Shown one piece after another: positions 25,201-40,200 of a stretch of DNA of 64,000 bases. A model generated the notes under the pieces. The model had not been told where the DNA came from, did no database searches, and was given only the letters and a program-made list of their open reading frames with translations. Within the stretch, counting starts at the first letter, position 1; each line of letters starts with the position of its first letter. Both the position numbers and the translations under genes were made by a program. The stretch is taken from assembly GCA_021234535.1 (NCBI GenBank), contig CM037837.1:186001-250000 (forward strand). The letters run 5' to 3'. The DNA is from Stichopus chloronotus (taxonomy: Eukaryota; Echinodermata; Holothuroidea; Aspidochirotida; Stichopodidae).

Positions 25201-28200
25201 TGTATAAATTATGTACCTACAATCTTGGACAATACTGTTTGGACACTTTGCCATACTTTGCTATTAATGTTCTTGAATCTCAGGACAGAACATAATATGA
25301 AATCCTGCTCATGTTTCAAATGTTGCGTTAAAGAAGTGAATATGTAGAGTTAACAGTATTCCTGTAGCCACCACAGAAAGGGAAAGCAAAGGTTTTCCAC
25401 ACAGTTTTGTAAAATGTTGGAGACACCAATTTACTTTAAACATGCACGCATGAAAATGAAACTTTGAGAAGACATCATAGATAAATTATGCAGATGCATG
25501 ATTTAATGCACTTTGACAAAATCTTTACACATCCAAAGCAGCACCAAAAATGTCTCAATTCGCCAACTTATGGCAGTTTAATACAGTCATGAATTAGGAC
25601 AAAATATTCCTAACATATCAGGAGTGACAGATCTAGGTATGTGTTATATCCGGGGACATATGACTTATCATATGAGTGGCCGATGTCGTTTGTCTCTTCA
25701 CATGTACATGTACTGCACATGTACATAGAGTTCAAAGTAAAAATAACCAATGTGATTTTGTTTTTCTCCAAGACGGAGTTCAAATCTTTGACAGAAATGT
25801 GATATTGTCCAGCATTTCACACCCTTACAAATTACACCAATCTTGAGCAGGTACATAATCATATAAGTGAGCAGTGCTGAATTGCACCAGGTCCAAACTT
25901 TAGACCCAGGGTACCTGTGGCCTGTACAGTCAGTGAGGTACCCAAAAGCGTAGCTCCTAATAGGGCTACGAGTTTGTTGTGAAGTCATAAAATGATGTTT
26001 TGTTTTGTATGTTAAATATATCACTATGTGTCTTTCACACAAGCATAATAATGAAGTGACCTTAGGTATACATGCTGCATTTTGTCACACATACAATGTA
26101 TGTTAGTGAAACTTTGGATCTAGCTAGCCATTTCAGAACGAGGTCCTGACATGATCGGTAAAGGTAACTGGCGCAAACAACCACTGAGTAGTAAACAAAC
26201 TTTAAAATGACCCCTACTGAAGTTGATTAACTTTTGGAAAATACATTTTTCAAGTGTTAGTGTGGACTACATATCTCTGTCAGTCATTTATAGAAACTGG
26301 GTTATCTTTTGCCATTTGCTAAACTTCGTATTCTGTGTTTACATAGACACGATGCAGCAATCAGTTAATAAACTACAGCAAATGACGTAATGATAAGATC
26401 AACATATCACCTTTATCACTCCTCCCTGAGCAGTTCGTTGTCTCAGTTCAAAATGTCCAGAGAGACTCTCCCTCCAGTTTCTCCTGACTTTGAGTGGGTT
26501 CTCGTTGTCGTCCATTTCCCTGTCGGTAACTGAGATGAGACAAGATGGAGGAAATTAATATTTTCTTGTTAAACACCTTGGTAACATGACAGCTTTCCGC
26601 ATGCTAACACTATGTCACGAGAACAGCAGGCTATGCACTGATGCTCTCGACTTACAGCATATATCATCTACTGTCTTGCCTTCAGAAATAATTTCAGGTC
26701 CAAACTGAAATTCAGTAGAAAGTCCCTCAATGTTTGGTAGGTAAAGTGGTACACGTCCTTTTCAGTGAGAATAATTGTTCATCAAAAAATCTACGTTTTC
26801 CTATTGATAAAGTAAGGCTAGGAGGATGGGTAGTCAATGAAAGGAAACAGTATTGAACTACCCATGAGACAGCTACAAGGACATGCAGTATGAATCAGAA
26901 TACACATTGTTAGAGGCTACGAAGACACGCAGCCGCATCGTTTGATACATTTTTAGGAGATTATGAGGATATGTAGTCAAAATCGGAATGACTGTGGCAC
27001 ATATTGCATAGGCCTACAGTACTACACGCTTTGTGAAAATCATCATGTTAGGACCCAAGTGTATTACCAAGAGGCTACGAAGTCAAGATTCCATCTATAG
27101 GTTAACTCTGACTTGAGAACAACTCAACGTCAGTCCGTATGTTGGGCTGGGTGAAAGGATACGAAGTCATATCGTTCTATATATTTTTCAGAGATTACAA
27201 GGATTATGCAGTCAAGACTCCACATGCAGTATTTGTGAAAATCAACGTGCAAAGTGTGTTTCTAAGAGGCTACAAAGATACGCAGTCAACATTCGACATA
27301 CTTGTCAAAATCATGTAAGTCCCAAGTGAGAGGCTAGGAGGATACCATCTACAGGGAATATCTGATTTGAGAACTACTCATCATTAATCCATACGTTGTA
27401 AGAGGCTACAGGGATACACGGTCAGTGTCAATTTATATACTTTTAGGAGGCTACCAGGACATGCGGGGTACTCTGCGATTGTGTCCTGATGTTAACATTG
27501 CTCTCCAAATGCAATCCTTCAAGTAGGTGTCAGTATTTGTCGGCAGAATATCATGTTAATGCAGAATGTATGTGGAAGATGTATGAGAGAGTCATGATTT
27601 GCAACAAACGTTAATAGAAATTCTCATAAAAGATGAAAAAAAAGACAAAGAGGAACACTTTTTCTGCATCATACTATATGCAGATATATAGTTCTGATCC
27701 ACAAAAAGATTTCATGTTCAAAATATGCAGAGCAGGTTTGGAGTTTCTCCCCTATTTTATCTCAAAATCAAAGAAAACTAAGTTGTTGTACTGCACAAAA
27801 AAAAATACACAATATTAATTTGGGTAGCAATTTTATCATTTTGTGATACCAAGAAAATGATTCACTGTTGATTTGCAAACATGTTCAATGTAGTATGTAG
27901 TGATACAGTTATATTCTAAATTTTTCTTAAATTGGATGTAATCAATGTATGGAGATATTTCATATCTTACAATCTGACTAACTAATGCAAAATGTAATTC
28001 CTGTGAGAGAAGGCATAATGCAGAGGTTCCAAACCATTAACCACTTTAAACAAACAAGTATATATGCAAGGAGACAAGAGAGAGGATTAAAAAGTTAAGT
28101 GAAAGTTTCTAAATCCATCTCACCAGTACTTTGATCTTTGTTGTCGGTTATGCAGACTTCGGCTATACAGTAAAGTCTGGGATCTTCGACCATGTTCATG

Positions 28201-31200
28201 GACTCCAGACAAAGGTTAATCAGATCCTTGACCTTGTCATTCTCTTCAATTTCCAACTTCAACCTCACCGGTTTATCCTCTGAAGGTATAACGGAGAAAA
28301 TGCAGCAAGAATAAGTCACAGCTTAAAGACACCTATTAGGTGAGGTGTGCTGTAAGTGCTACAGTAATCACCAATTTATAAGGTGTGCCAGTTAAGATTG
28401 GTCATAAATGAATATCCAACTGAAGGATTTCCTCCGGAAGGTATTGCTGATGGTGACTGAGTCTCACGTGACCAAGAGACACTGTTGTATATCAATTAGT
28501 TAAAAACAGTTCGTACAAAATACAGTATATACACTTGATCCAATCCAAATGGTCGGTGTTTTCACCTTTAGCTCTGAAAGGTCTGTAATTATTTAATGAA
28601 CGCAGCTGAAATCCGAGACAGAGTCGAATATGGATCTGTACGGTCACAGCATACACGGAAAACATGTACACAGCCAATATTGACATTTCTGAGAGTCACT
28701 GCGATAAAACATCAACAGCAACTTAAAGATGTTTGATCCACAATGCATGAGTGACTAGCTTAGTACCAAACATTAATAAAGATCTCTTCTTTGATTTTCC
28801 CAGTTAGCAATGGTGCATTCTTCTCTTTTTTATCCTTTTCAAAAATATCAAAATTTTGATTTAAGTTTTCCAAAAATACTACGAAAAAAGACATCCTTAA
28901 CTTAAATGCCTTCACTGTCCACTTATGTGATCACCTTAAAATTCTTTCCATCTGGAATGACACCCCTCTCAGTGTTTGATTCCAGCCCACTACTGTAGAT
29001 CTTCACCTTAATAAATACAACAATCCCACGCCCAATGGGACCACTGAATAGAGGCCCAATAAAGCGGGATTATGTCTATTTAGCCACCGGCAGAGCAGTG
29101 GCAGCTAATCGAGAATTCTCGCCTTTGTGACAATGAGAGCTCTTGAAACGGTAAAAGTAAACCAAAGAAAATAAAACAGTTTCCTGTGAGTGTTTCATCT
29201 CTGGAGCAACATTTACTCAAATCAAAGGAGTAATGTAGCAAAGTGTTTGTCCTGAACAAACAAGCCAGCAGGTCAAATAACAACCAAAGATTGAAAATGT
29301 AAAGAATAAAATAACAGCTGAGCTAAATCAAGGCAGAGAGACAACAGCACAAATGGATTTAGAATCAATAGGAAGAGACTTTCAGAAGAATACAATGAAA
29401 ATGGTGGACTGTGGCTGCAAAACATTAGAAGGTCTATGTAACCTAGGCAATGAAAAAAAAAATCACTGGAAAACAGCCATTTCATATGTAGGTCTCAAAT
29501 TCAAAGGAAGTCAACAGAAGGCAAGATTGACTATCGATACTAATAAACTTTGAAGTTCTGGGAATCAAGCTACAGTAAGATCATTCCATACACTTTTGTG
29601 GTATACAAGTAAACATTTCTTATACAATAATTCACAAAGTAAATTATGCAATATCAAAAAGCTGGAATGGAGGCAAAATGATGGTAAAAGGAAGTACAGT
29701 GGTTTAACAAGAATGCACAAATGCATTGTGGCTTTGATGACCTCATTTATGAGGATTTTTATGAATCTGATATATGACGACTGATATGTACAGTATCATG
29801 TCTCAACATGCACAACTGCATATTACAGTGATGCAACGCCTACACATTACATATGAGATCTGTTCAGGCTTCCCTCCCTGAGATATCATATTTACAAGAT
29901 TTCCACAATTTGACCCCTGTTGACACCAAATGACTTCCATCAGTGTTAATAGGGTTCTTCTACTCAATGCGATGCACCTACACATTACATATGAGATCTA
30001 CCCACACTTCCCCGCTAAAGATATTGTGTTCACAAGGTTTTCACAATTTGATCCCTGGTTACCCCAAATAACCTTTGGCTGGACACCAAAAACAATAGGG
30101 TTCTTCCACTCAATGTGGTACACTTACATACCAAATAAGAGATCTGTCCAAGCTTCCCTTCTTGAGATACCATGTTTGCAATGTTTTCACAATTTGACCC
30201 CTGTTGACCCCAAATGACTTTTGACCTCCTACCAAAAGCAATAGGGTTCTTCCACTCGATGTGGCACACCTACATACAAATGTGATCAGTCCAAGCTTCC
30301 CTTTTGAGATATCTTGTTTACAAAGTAGGGCATCATGCACATACACACATGCATGCACATACAAATACACACGCACATACGCATGATTACAAAGGTTATG
30401 ATTATCATCGAAACCAAAAATCAAACTGATGACTGCTTTCAATAAATGTGTTATTTGATAGAAAACTGGGAGAATAGAAAATAAAGACCTGAATGAAATG
30501 GAAAGACAGACAGATAGACAGACAGACAAGCAGACAGACAGTCAAACTCACTTGCTGCTCCAATATCTGTCCAAACACGGACAAGGGAAGGATTTTTGGA
30601 CATTCCTGTCAAAGCATCTCGTAGCTTGGTAAAGCTCCTGCAAAAGGAAGGCAGAACCTTAAAATCTTAGCTACAGATTATTGTTATCCTACAATATGAA
30701 TGTTACAGGGCCAGGTTTTCATTTCTTGATCTGTTACAATGCAAACCGGGAACAAAGAATTAGACTGAACCATTGTGACAACTGTACGCACATTGCACTA
30801 CTGACCTTCTTCATTGATACTTGGTTAGGAATATAGGGATGGTTCTCTGGACACCTCAGGCTATAGCATGGATGTGCAAAACTTGGCGCATCTAACGTAA
30901 AAACCTTGGAATTTCTAGCTGCTGGAATTCAAAATCCCTACAAATCTAATTATCTTGCTTCATAAGTCTAAAATTCAAGTTTACAAGTATAGTAATTTGA
31001 TCCAATATGCTATGGATTGTACCTCTAAATCTGTTTTAACCAACATTTACTTGAGTTAATGATACGATGTAAACCTGCCAAACTTCATGAACCTCACTAA
31101 CATTAGCATGATAATCATTATATGAAGAGTGTCCTTTTAAGCAAATCCTGTGCCTAAATCTACAGCAAAAACCTGTGAATAAGCTAGCAACAATACTGGT

Positions 31201-34200
31201 CAGGAAAAATTCTATTAAAGAGTCAAAATCATTATTAGAAAATTTGTAACATTTGGTAGAAAATGCAAATAGGATGCTCTAGGCCTAGCCTAGTCTCTCC
31301 TATGCAAATGCAGTACCGTGAAGTTGACTAAACAGGCAAGGGCGATTAAATTAACAGTGTCTCAGCTTTTTTTTTTTTGAGTCATGTCAAGGCACTGTAG
31401 TAAAAAATTTGTCCAGCTATTAGCTCATTGCATTTTAGGGCTTATTTTTTAAGGGGTTCGCAAAGTTTGGCAGTGCACAAAGTTTGGTGTATACATTATA
31501 GTAGTGTTCGTGTACATAATATAGTAGTATACATAATTGGCTAGTGATGTAGGGGTGGGTCTGAACAACTCAAGCTTGTTCTTGATTGATACGGCATTTG
31601 GTTATGTATAAAGGGATCGGACCTCAAGCTTGTTTCATATACATAAACTCGATTTAACATGGCATAGTGTCACCATGGTAACTACATGTTCTCCAAACCC
31701 ACAGTACTTAACAGCAATATCATAAAACTACCATTTTCACTGACATATTGTTTTTTTTTTATTCTGTCTGCACTCACTAGTTTTGAGCATGTAATTGGGT
31801 ATGGTATCTCAGTCTTCGATATTTACAAGTTGTTACACAACACAGTAGCCCTAGTATACATGACTATCAATTGCTACATACAGTATGGCAACAAAGTGTA
31901 GTGTGGTTAGCATTTCTCTGTGATGGAGATGTCCAGAATCATCTAAGCTTCTCTGGTATCGTTGGGATAATCAATTTGAGAGTTAAACCTTTGGAACATT
32001 TTTCCAAGATACATTGACACAGTACTACTGTATATTGCCGGCAAACCATTAGTATCAACCTTCTACAGTTTAAAACTGGACACATTGCCTGTCTAGGTTT
32101 ATTAATCTACAGGCCAATCCAGAGATTGGTAATGTAAATGTTACAGTTTCTGAAGCCATTAGCTCTTGATGAGGTTTGATTCAACTTCATATCAACTAAT
32201 TCACACTGATTTTACTAATAGTAGAAGTTATCAGAGAGCAAAAATTGACCTGCGTGCCTGCCAGTCTTTGGGTTTACATTCTTTGCCAGATTCAAATACT
32301 GTATCAATTTGTCTTGCATGTACAGACGGCTCTGAAAATGACTGAAATCCGCAGTAGCAGAATAAATATGACTTTCACTATGAACACATGAGAACAGTAA
32401 ATACTGTGCAGCCAGTTACAGTATAGCCATGACAATATGGTAATCCAGTAAAGTAGGGTAGTACTAATTTTAGCTACAGTATTAAAGTCAATTAATTAGC
32501 AAACATATTTACACTGCTACAAGATGAACCATCAATGCTGTAATCACAGACAGCAGGTGTTGGATTTCCAACCAAACCATCCAATGAAATCACATTCACA
32601 AAATCGTATTAACATGCAAAATACATTTAAGTCCAAAATGAATGTAAAAGAAGTTGCAACAGATTAACATTAACTTTACAGACATACTTCCTTCTTACTA
32701 AAACAGTTTTCACACTGAAATAAGAGAGGCTAAACTGAGGAAATGAGAAGCCTTACTTGAGAGTCTCCACAGATTGGCTTAATCCTTGACTACAAAATGA
32801 CTTCAACTCTGGAACGCTATACTTATCCCTCAACGAGGAATTCATTTTCATGGATGCATACAAAATTCTGTTGATGCCCTAACACTTCTCTTCACACACT
32901 GTAACCTTAACACTCCCTTCACAGACAGCAAAATGACAATGGGGTGAATATCATTTAAAGAATTGGTGTTACCTGCAAATACCTTTTCGAGAACAAAGCT
33001 ATTGTTGGGCCTACACAATTCTCTCTGAAAAGATATTTGAACAATTATGAGGGCAGGCCTTGAATAAACATGTTACACATGACTAGCCATCTTTAGTTCA
33101 TATTCGATGAAGTTAATCTGTATAAGGATAGCATCTTTTAACTTTAACCAATGATTTTGTATAAAACAGTTTTTTTTTTACAAGGGACTTGGCAACCAAC
33201 TCAGAACTGAGGGAACTTGCAGTTTGATCACATGTTAGTCAAGGTCAAATGGTTCTTAGCACACCACAACACATAATAAATGAATGTCTATTCATGAACA
33301 CACGTTTCACTGGTACTGTAAGTACTGTAGTCCGTGCAAAGTGGTGGATTGTGAATTCACCTTGAATACACAGCATTTGAAGTAGCAATTAATTAATGAA
33401 AAAGAATTCTTTACATATGCAGTACAGCATTCTATAGATACAGGATATACATCAAAATGTACATTTCTTAGCCTAAAGTATATGTAAAGAAACACTACCT
33501 ATAAACTAGGCTGTACTATATTTGAACAGCGCAACTGAATACTTCAGAGCAACTTTGATCTTTGGGGGAAAGTTTTACTGTACGTGAGAAAATTTTAGGC
33601 GAGAAAGTTACCGGGAACTTATGGACACTGGTAATTCACATGTTTTAATCATGAAGGAGGTTATTCATGTGGGATCTACCAGCCCTGCAGTATGGTATAT
33701 AGTGTTTATGACAGGGACATTCCACAATTTGGTCTAATACATACTAAGGGACAGGAAGATTCCATCAAATTACAAAGCCCTGAAATACTGTACCTCACTG
33801 GCAGGAATCAGTCACCCATATCAAACATAATTTGAGATGAACTGAAAAGTTCACCTTTGGAATGCTTTAACCAGAAAGCCAAAAGGCTTTGCGATTCCTT
33901 TGCCACATTAGGATATTATAATAAATGAATTATCCAAAAGAAAAGTATGAGATCAACTACAGTTATTGTTCTTGAAACACCACATTAATAAGCATTTAAC
34001 CCAAAGTTTTTTTTGGTGATCTCAAATGATATTTGACTTCCACCAAAAGCAATAGGGATCACCAACCCAGTATGGCCAAACTATATATCAACAGGGATGA
34101 AATTTAGCGGTCGTCCGAGACGACCAAAATTTCTGTAGGACGACCAAAGTTACTACCTCAGGTTGTCCTTTGGACGACCAAATGTTACCCCTGGTCATTT

Positions 34201-37200
34201 ATATTGTGACACAATGCGTACAACTCAACACTGAGATGCATCTAAAATATTTAACATGCATGAACTCCATTCCAAAACATCTGCTTTCTTTCACAAAAAC
34301 CGCCAAAACAACCCGAAATCCACGGTACGTAAAACGCCAAACAAACAGCCTCAGTGTACGCTCATGTTTCAACTGATTTTACTGTACCAGACATGCACAT
34401 ACTGTACACAGCAAGTACCAGATACATGACTCGCAGTCAAAGAATTCGACCATATGTGCCACTGCAAGGAGAGCTGGTACATTATATTCATGGAGTTTTT
34501 AAACCCCCATAATGTGGGCTAGTCCAAGTAGTACGTAATTCATCCAATCACAGTGCAGAATTTTCCTTGCTGGCCCACAGTGTATTTGAGATTAACAAAA
34601 TGGATTGTTCCAACATAGGGGTGAAAAATATTTTAGAACTGTTTTGATTCCCCGGGATTATGTTCTCACGCAGGCGCGAAAAAAAAAAAAAATCCTTGGA
34701 AAGGAGAGGAATGAGTTGACAGTTGAAGCAAATTCAGATAAGCCACTCAGACGGTGTGTTTTCAATGGACACTTCATGCGTACTGTCAGATTTTGATTCA
34801 AAAGGAATGAATTTTCTAAATAGTGATAGTACCGTTCAAGATTAGTAATGTATCATATTTTGATTTGAAACAAACAATATATTATACAGAGATTTTCTTC
34901 TATATGATATATACTTTACAGCATCAGTGATTCTAGATAATGACATTTTTTTTATTATTGAAGTGAAAAGGTGGAATTTTACCAGCCTCCTTCTGGAAAT
35001 CCCCCCCCCCCCCTTCCCTTTGGAGAAACCCTGAGCATTACTTTTAAGTTACAAGTCAGTAGTATAATTTAGCTGTGGAAAGTTTCAACCTGTATAAGAA
35101 AGACAAATAAAAACATGGTCTTGACTGTGCAAAATACACATTTGGATATTTCTTGTTTTTATATGTCCATTGGGGAGGACGACCAAATTTTTGGCAGGAC
35201 AACCAAATTTTTGCAGGCTGGTTGTCCTTCGGACAACCACTTTCAGTTGCTTAAGGATCATCCCTGATCAAGTATGACATCAGTCAACAGCACCCTTCAG
35301 GAGATAATGTGTTTGTGAGGTTTTCACAGTTTGACCTCAGGTGATTTCAAACCTTTGACCTCTACCAAAAACAAAAGGAGTCTTCTACTCAGTATATCCA
35401 ATCCACTCATTATGACCAATCAAAACACTAAGTACAGTATGACATCAGTCACAGTTACCCTTCTGGAGATATTGCATTTACAAGATTTTTACAGTTTGAC
35501 CTCTGGTGACCTCAAATGACCTTTGACCTTGACCAAAACCAATAGAGATCATCTACTCAATATGACCAACCCACACACCAAGTACGACATCAGTCACAAT
35601 TACCCTTCTGGAGATACAGTGTTTAAAAGGTTTTTACAGTTTGACCTCTGGTGACCTTAAATGACCTTTGACATCGACCAAAAACAATAGGGATCATCCT
35701 CTTAATATGTCCAATCCACACACTAAGTATGACATCAGTCAAATTACCCTTCTGGAGATACAGTGTTTACAAGGTTTTTACAGTTTGACCTCTGGTGACC
35801 TTAAATGACCTTTGACCTTGACCAAAAACAATGGGGATCATCCTCTTAATATGTCCAATCCACACACTAAGTATGACATCAGTCAAATTACCCTTCTGGA
35901 GATACAGTGTTTACAAGGTTTTTACAGTTTGACCTCTGGTGACCTTAAATGACCTTTGACCTTGACCAAAAACAATGGGGATCATCCTCTTAATATGTCC
36001 AATCCACACACTAAGTATGACATCAGTCAAATTACCCTTCTGGAGATACAGTGTTTACAAGGTTTTTACAGTTTGACCTCTGGTGACCTCAAATGACCTT
36101 TGACCTCAACTAAAAACAATAGGGACCATCTACTCAATATGAACAACCCACACACCAAGTTTGACATCAGTCACAATTACCCTTCTGGAGATATCATGTT
36201 TGCAAGGTTTTTACAATTTGACCTCTGGTGACCTCAAATGACCTTTGACCTCAACCAAAACCAATAGGGACCATCTACTAAATGTGACCAAACCACACAC
36301 CAGGTATGACATCAGTCACAGTTACCATTCTTGAGATATCATGTTTACAAGGTTTTTACATTTTGACCTTTGGTGACCTCACATGACCTTTGACCTCCAC
36401 CAAACACAATAGGGACCATCTACTTAATGTGACCAACCCACACATTAAGTATGACATCAGTCACAGTTACCGTTCTTGAGATATTGTGTTTACAATGTTT
36501 TTGCATTTTGACCCCTGGTGACCTCAAATGACCTTTGACCTTGACCAAAAACAATAGGGATCATTTACTCAGTATGACCAACCTACATACCAAATATAAG
36601 ATCCCTCTGAATTGCCCTTCTTGAGATATCGTGTTTACAAGCAAAGTGTTACATACTGTACACACAAACACACATACACACACACACACACACCCTCACG
36701 CACGACATCACCATCTCATAGATTCCTTGAGCCTTCGGCAAGGAATCAAAAGTCAAATGTGTAGCTGTCGACTATAGTAAAGTAATAAATTGGAAGTGCT
36801 CCTGAGGTGCCAAAATATATATGCAAATACTGGACACATGGTTTTAGCTAGTTCTGCAACAATATAAGTGTTCTCTAACAATTTGATTTATTCGTTCATT
36901 GAGTACAAGACCAACTACTGTTATTCCTTCGAGTCTTTACCCACGTCTCCTCCCACCGGTGTCATTATTTGAATCTATTCGTAGAAGAGACAATAAGGTA
37001 GTACCAAGCTACCACTGAAATCACTTACTCTGCCTGAAACACTGTCGCAGAAAAAAGGAGAAAGAAAAATTTTCTAATTGCCTGCCATGTTAAGGTGAGA
37101 ACACATTAAATATTCAAAACTACAGTGGCAAACTCAGATTTCATTTGGACCAAATGGAAATAACGCTGAAACGTTTGTGAGAATCGTGGAGCAACCATGG

Positions 37201-40200
37201 GTGATCACACACTAGTGTAACACTGAAGATATCCCTGACTTTCATTCTAGACCTATAGGATGCATAAGCTACAGTACTGCAGCTACTGCTAGCGCTATTG
37301 GAGCCTGAACAATATTAACAGGCTAGTGTGAAATGAGTCATAACTTAAACATGTCTGCAAGTTATGTTTACTTTCTTTTGCAACAAAGTCGTTACTTGCA
37401 TGTCCGTGAATCGCAGTGACTCCAGAAGCATAGTTACAGTAGTTTTGGTGAGCGGAATGCACCTATTGACCAAAGAAATACCTCTACAGACAGACACAAC
37501 ACTGGTGTGTGGTTGAAAAGAGCGCAGTGTGCACAAATATGCATCTTTAGAAAATCATGGTTCACAAAATTTCCTTTCCCAAATTTTGTCAATAAACTGT
37601 AAAAAATATTTCACACTCATTTTTTTTTTTTTATCAGGAAGAGATTTGAGCACTGATGATTTTACAACATACATGCAACTCCACACAATATTTCTCCATA
37701 CAGGCCAAGGGATGGTAGCAGAGTTGCAGTATGTCAAATTGTCAATGACAACCTTCAAGGGTAAGAATGTTTGAAAGATAAGGTCTCTACTCTATGACAG
37801 CTTGAAAGAGGAGCTTGAATGAAGAAAGCAGGGATGGAGAATACAATGTCCAAACTCATCCAATCCTTTCATGATATCGTACGATCACATACATGCATGG
37901 TCTTGAATGACCAGACTTTGGCGGTATTGTACGTCTGTTTACTACGTCATACCATACTATTTGTATCTATGCAGCCAAAAGTCTTCCTGAAACACACTAT
38001 GATGCAAAATGACAATAAATTCTGTCATTACAAGGTGCGGGCTGAGAGGGAACAGTGAGATTACAATAACAGACTATTAATTAATTAGATTTACAAAGCA
38101 CTTTCCCAGTTGGCAGAATGCGCCACGAGTTTCCTGAAACTGCTACAGCTCAATCATTCTTTCCAAACATCCATCTCTCATCCTTGGCGACCATGCTAAC
38201 AGGACTGCAATTGCACTCACTGTTAACACTCACTATGTATTATTACCCTGCTTCAATTTCTAATGTTGACCACCAAGCAAGGTGGGATGGCAACAGGTCC
38301 TATTTTTTAAGTCTTTGGTATGACTTGACCGGGACTTGACCCAGGGCCTTTCTGCTGAAGAGCAGATGATCTACCACTAGGCAGTACTGCAATTATCAAT
38401 ATTCAACAATAATATTTACAATTAGATACTGCAGGACCCAAAAGGTGTATGTGCAAGAAAAAATGTTTTGTTAATATTATTTTGAACTCAGATAGGATGT
38501 CCACCAAAGTTGTACATAAAGCAACACAATTCTTTAATGACATTCACGTATATCCTTACAATGGTGAAATTATGAATATTTAAAACATACCTTCACAAAA
38601 TGGTAGGATATATCTTACACAGGTATTGTACCTGTATAGTAGTGCAATCTTAATGAAAGCTTAGAAAATCCACACTGCAGTGTGCGTTAATATAGCAATA
38701 ATGCACGATCGGGGTTTAAGTGATTGAGTGTGTCCTGAAAAACCAGAAGGATAAGATTATGTTTGATCTTAACTTTTCTTTATTTTTTAATGTACATGCA
38801 AGGTTGCACATGGACAGACTATGTCTTTTAATGAAGGAAAGAGACAGTAATTACTTTGAAAACAACAGAATTGAAATAAAAACAGTAAAAAACTGAAATC
38901 ATTCGAAAATTAACGGATCTTATTATAAGGGCCTACATAACGAATATGCAAAAGTACAGGCCTCACTGGTGTATCAAAAACATACTACTCAAGTAATTGC
39001 TCCTTGGTTGGTATCAGAAATTGTAGTATTTGGTAAGAGGAATCACCGTATTTACAAAAAACCTACTAACTAATCACAACACTGCGGCGTCAGTGATCCT
39101 GAGTTATTTTGACGACCTGAATATTCAATACAGTATACTTCCCATTGTCTTGTTCAAAGAAGCATACTGTTGATATGAATGAAAACTGTCAACCACTGCA
39201 TTATCCTATTTTACAATTGTTGTCGTTACAGTGGAAGAATTTGAAACCATATGGCAGAAATTAACCACCTGAAACCTACATATTTTCCCACAGTGTGTGA
39301 ATGGTACAATTAAAAGCCTTACCAAACTTTTGGAGATAAAATTTCATTGTTTTTACTTTTTGCCTACGCATGCAATCACTTTAATGTAAGAGATGCACGA
39401 AGGCACAGCCCATGTGCATCCTGCAATATTAATCCCAGAGAGCACATTATCCTTCAGGTTAATGCAAAGGTAGAAAGTTGACTAACTTGTCCGTTAATAC
39501 ACTGCAAGACTTAGATGAAAAAGACGAAAACGATAAAGTTTTGGGTCGGCAAATAAGTGCATTTCCAATGAATAACCCAGAGAAACGGTAAACACAATTC
39601 ACAACATGTCAACAATATATGTGCACAATATAGGTAGGTATCACCATTGTTTTGTGTAAGATAGCAGACGAAAAAACACTGTCAACCTACACCTTACTTG
39701 TATTCATCCGCTGGTGATTCTACTCTAATATTATGTATTATCTACAAGATGAATGCATGGTCACCTGACTGTGATGGAGTAACAGGAATTGAGGATTCTG
39801 TCCAAGTATGAATGAAAATATACTCATCCATGACTTTCATACTAAGAACGGGGCACCAATGCAGTTTATTTTCGATAAAAAGTGAGATGTATCTGTCCCT
39901 GTTAGACTTAAGGAAATTATACACCTCACCCTGGTTGTACCAAATGAACTAAGTTTCAAAACTTGATGACTGGTAATTAACAGGTGGATGGTAATAAGGA
40001 TTACCACTGAACTAGTCAGAAGAGAAGTGTCAATAGATGTGTGGAGACAGGTGAGATGATTAACTTTAGAAGATACACTTCTTGAAGCTTTTGATTTGGT
40101 AACTTACCCTCTCTTTTTTTTCTTCCCCTTGCCGTCGCTTCTCCAGCTAACATCAGATTCACTTCCCGTACTGCAAACGCTGTCCTGGTGATCCCTTCTA

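Larger units (their letters stand above)
30638..40107 (-). other. 9.5-kb intron between scaffold exons 8 and 9
   Basis: No exon with valid phase and splice sites was found inside. It holds Helentron-like copy B with a nested transposon (33869-36750), a SINE (38055-38390), scattered T and A runs and a C-run at about 35000. The stretch 30650-33860 shows nothing I can name. Confidence 0.6.

Noticed and set aside
38315..38390. Possible tRNA gene on the - strand
   Set aside because: A and B boxes are present but the anticodon arm is imperfect and a SINE body follows, so it is a SINE head.
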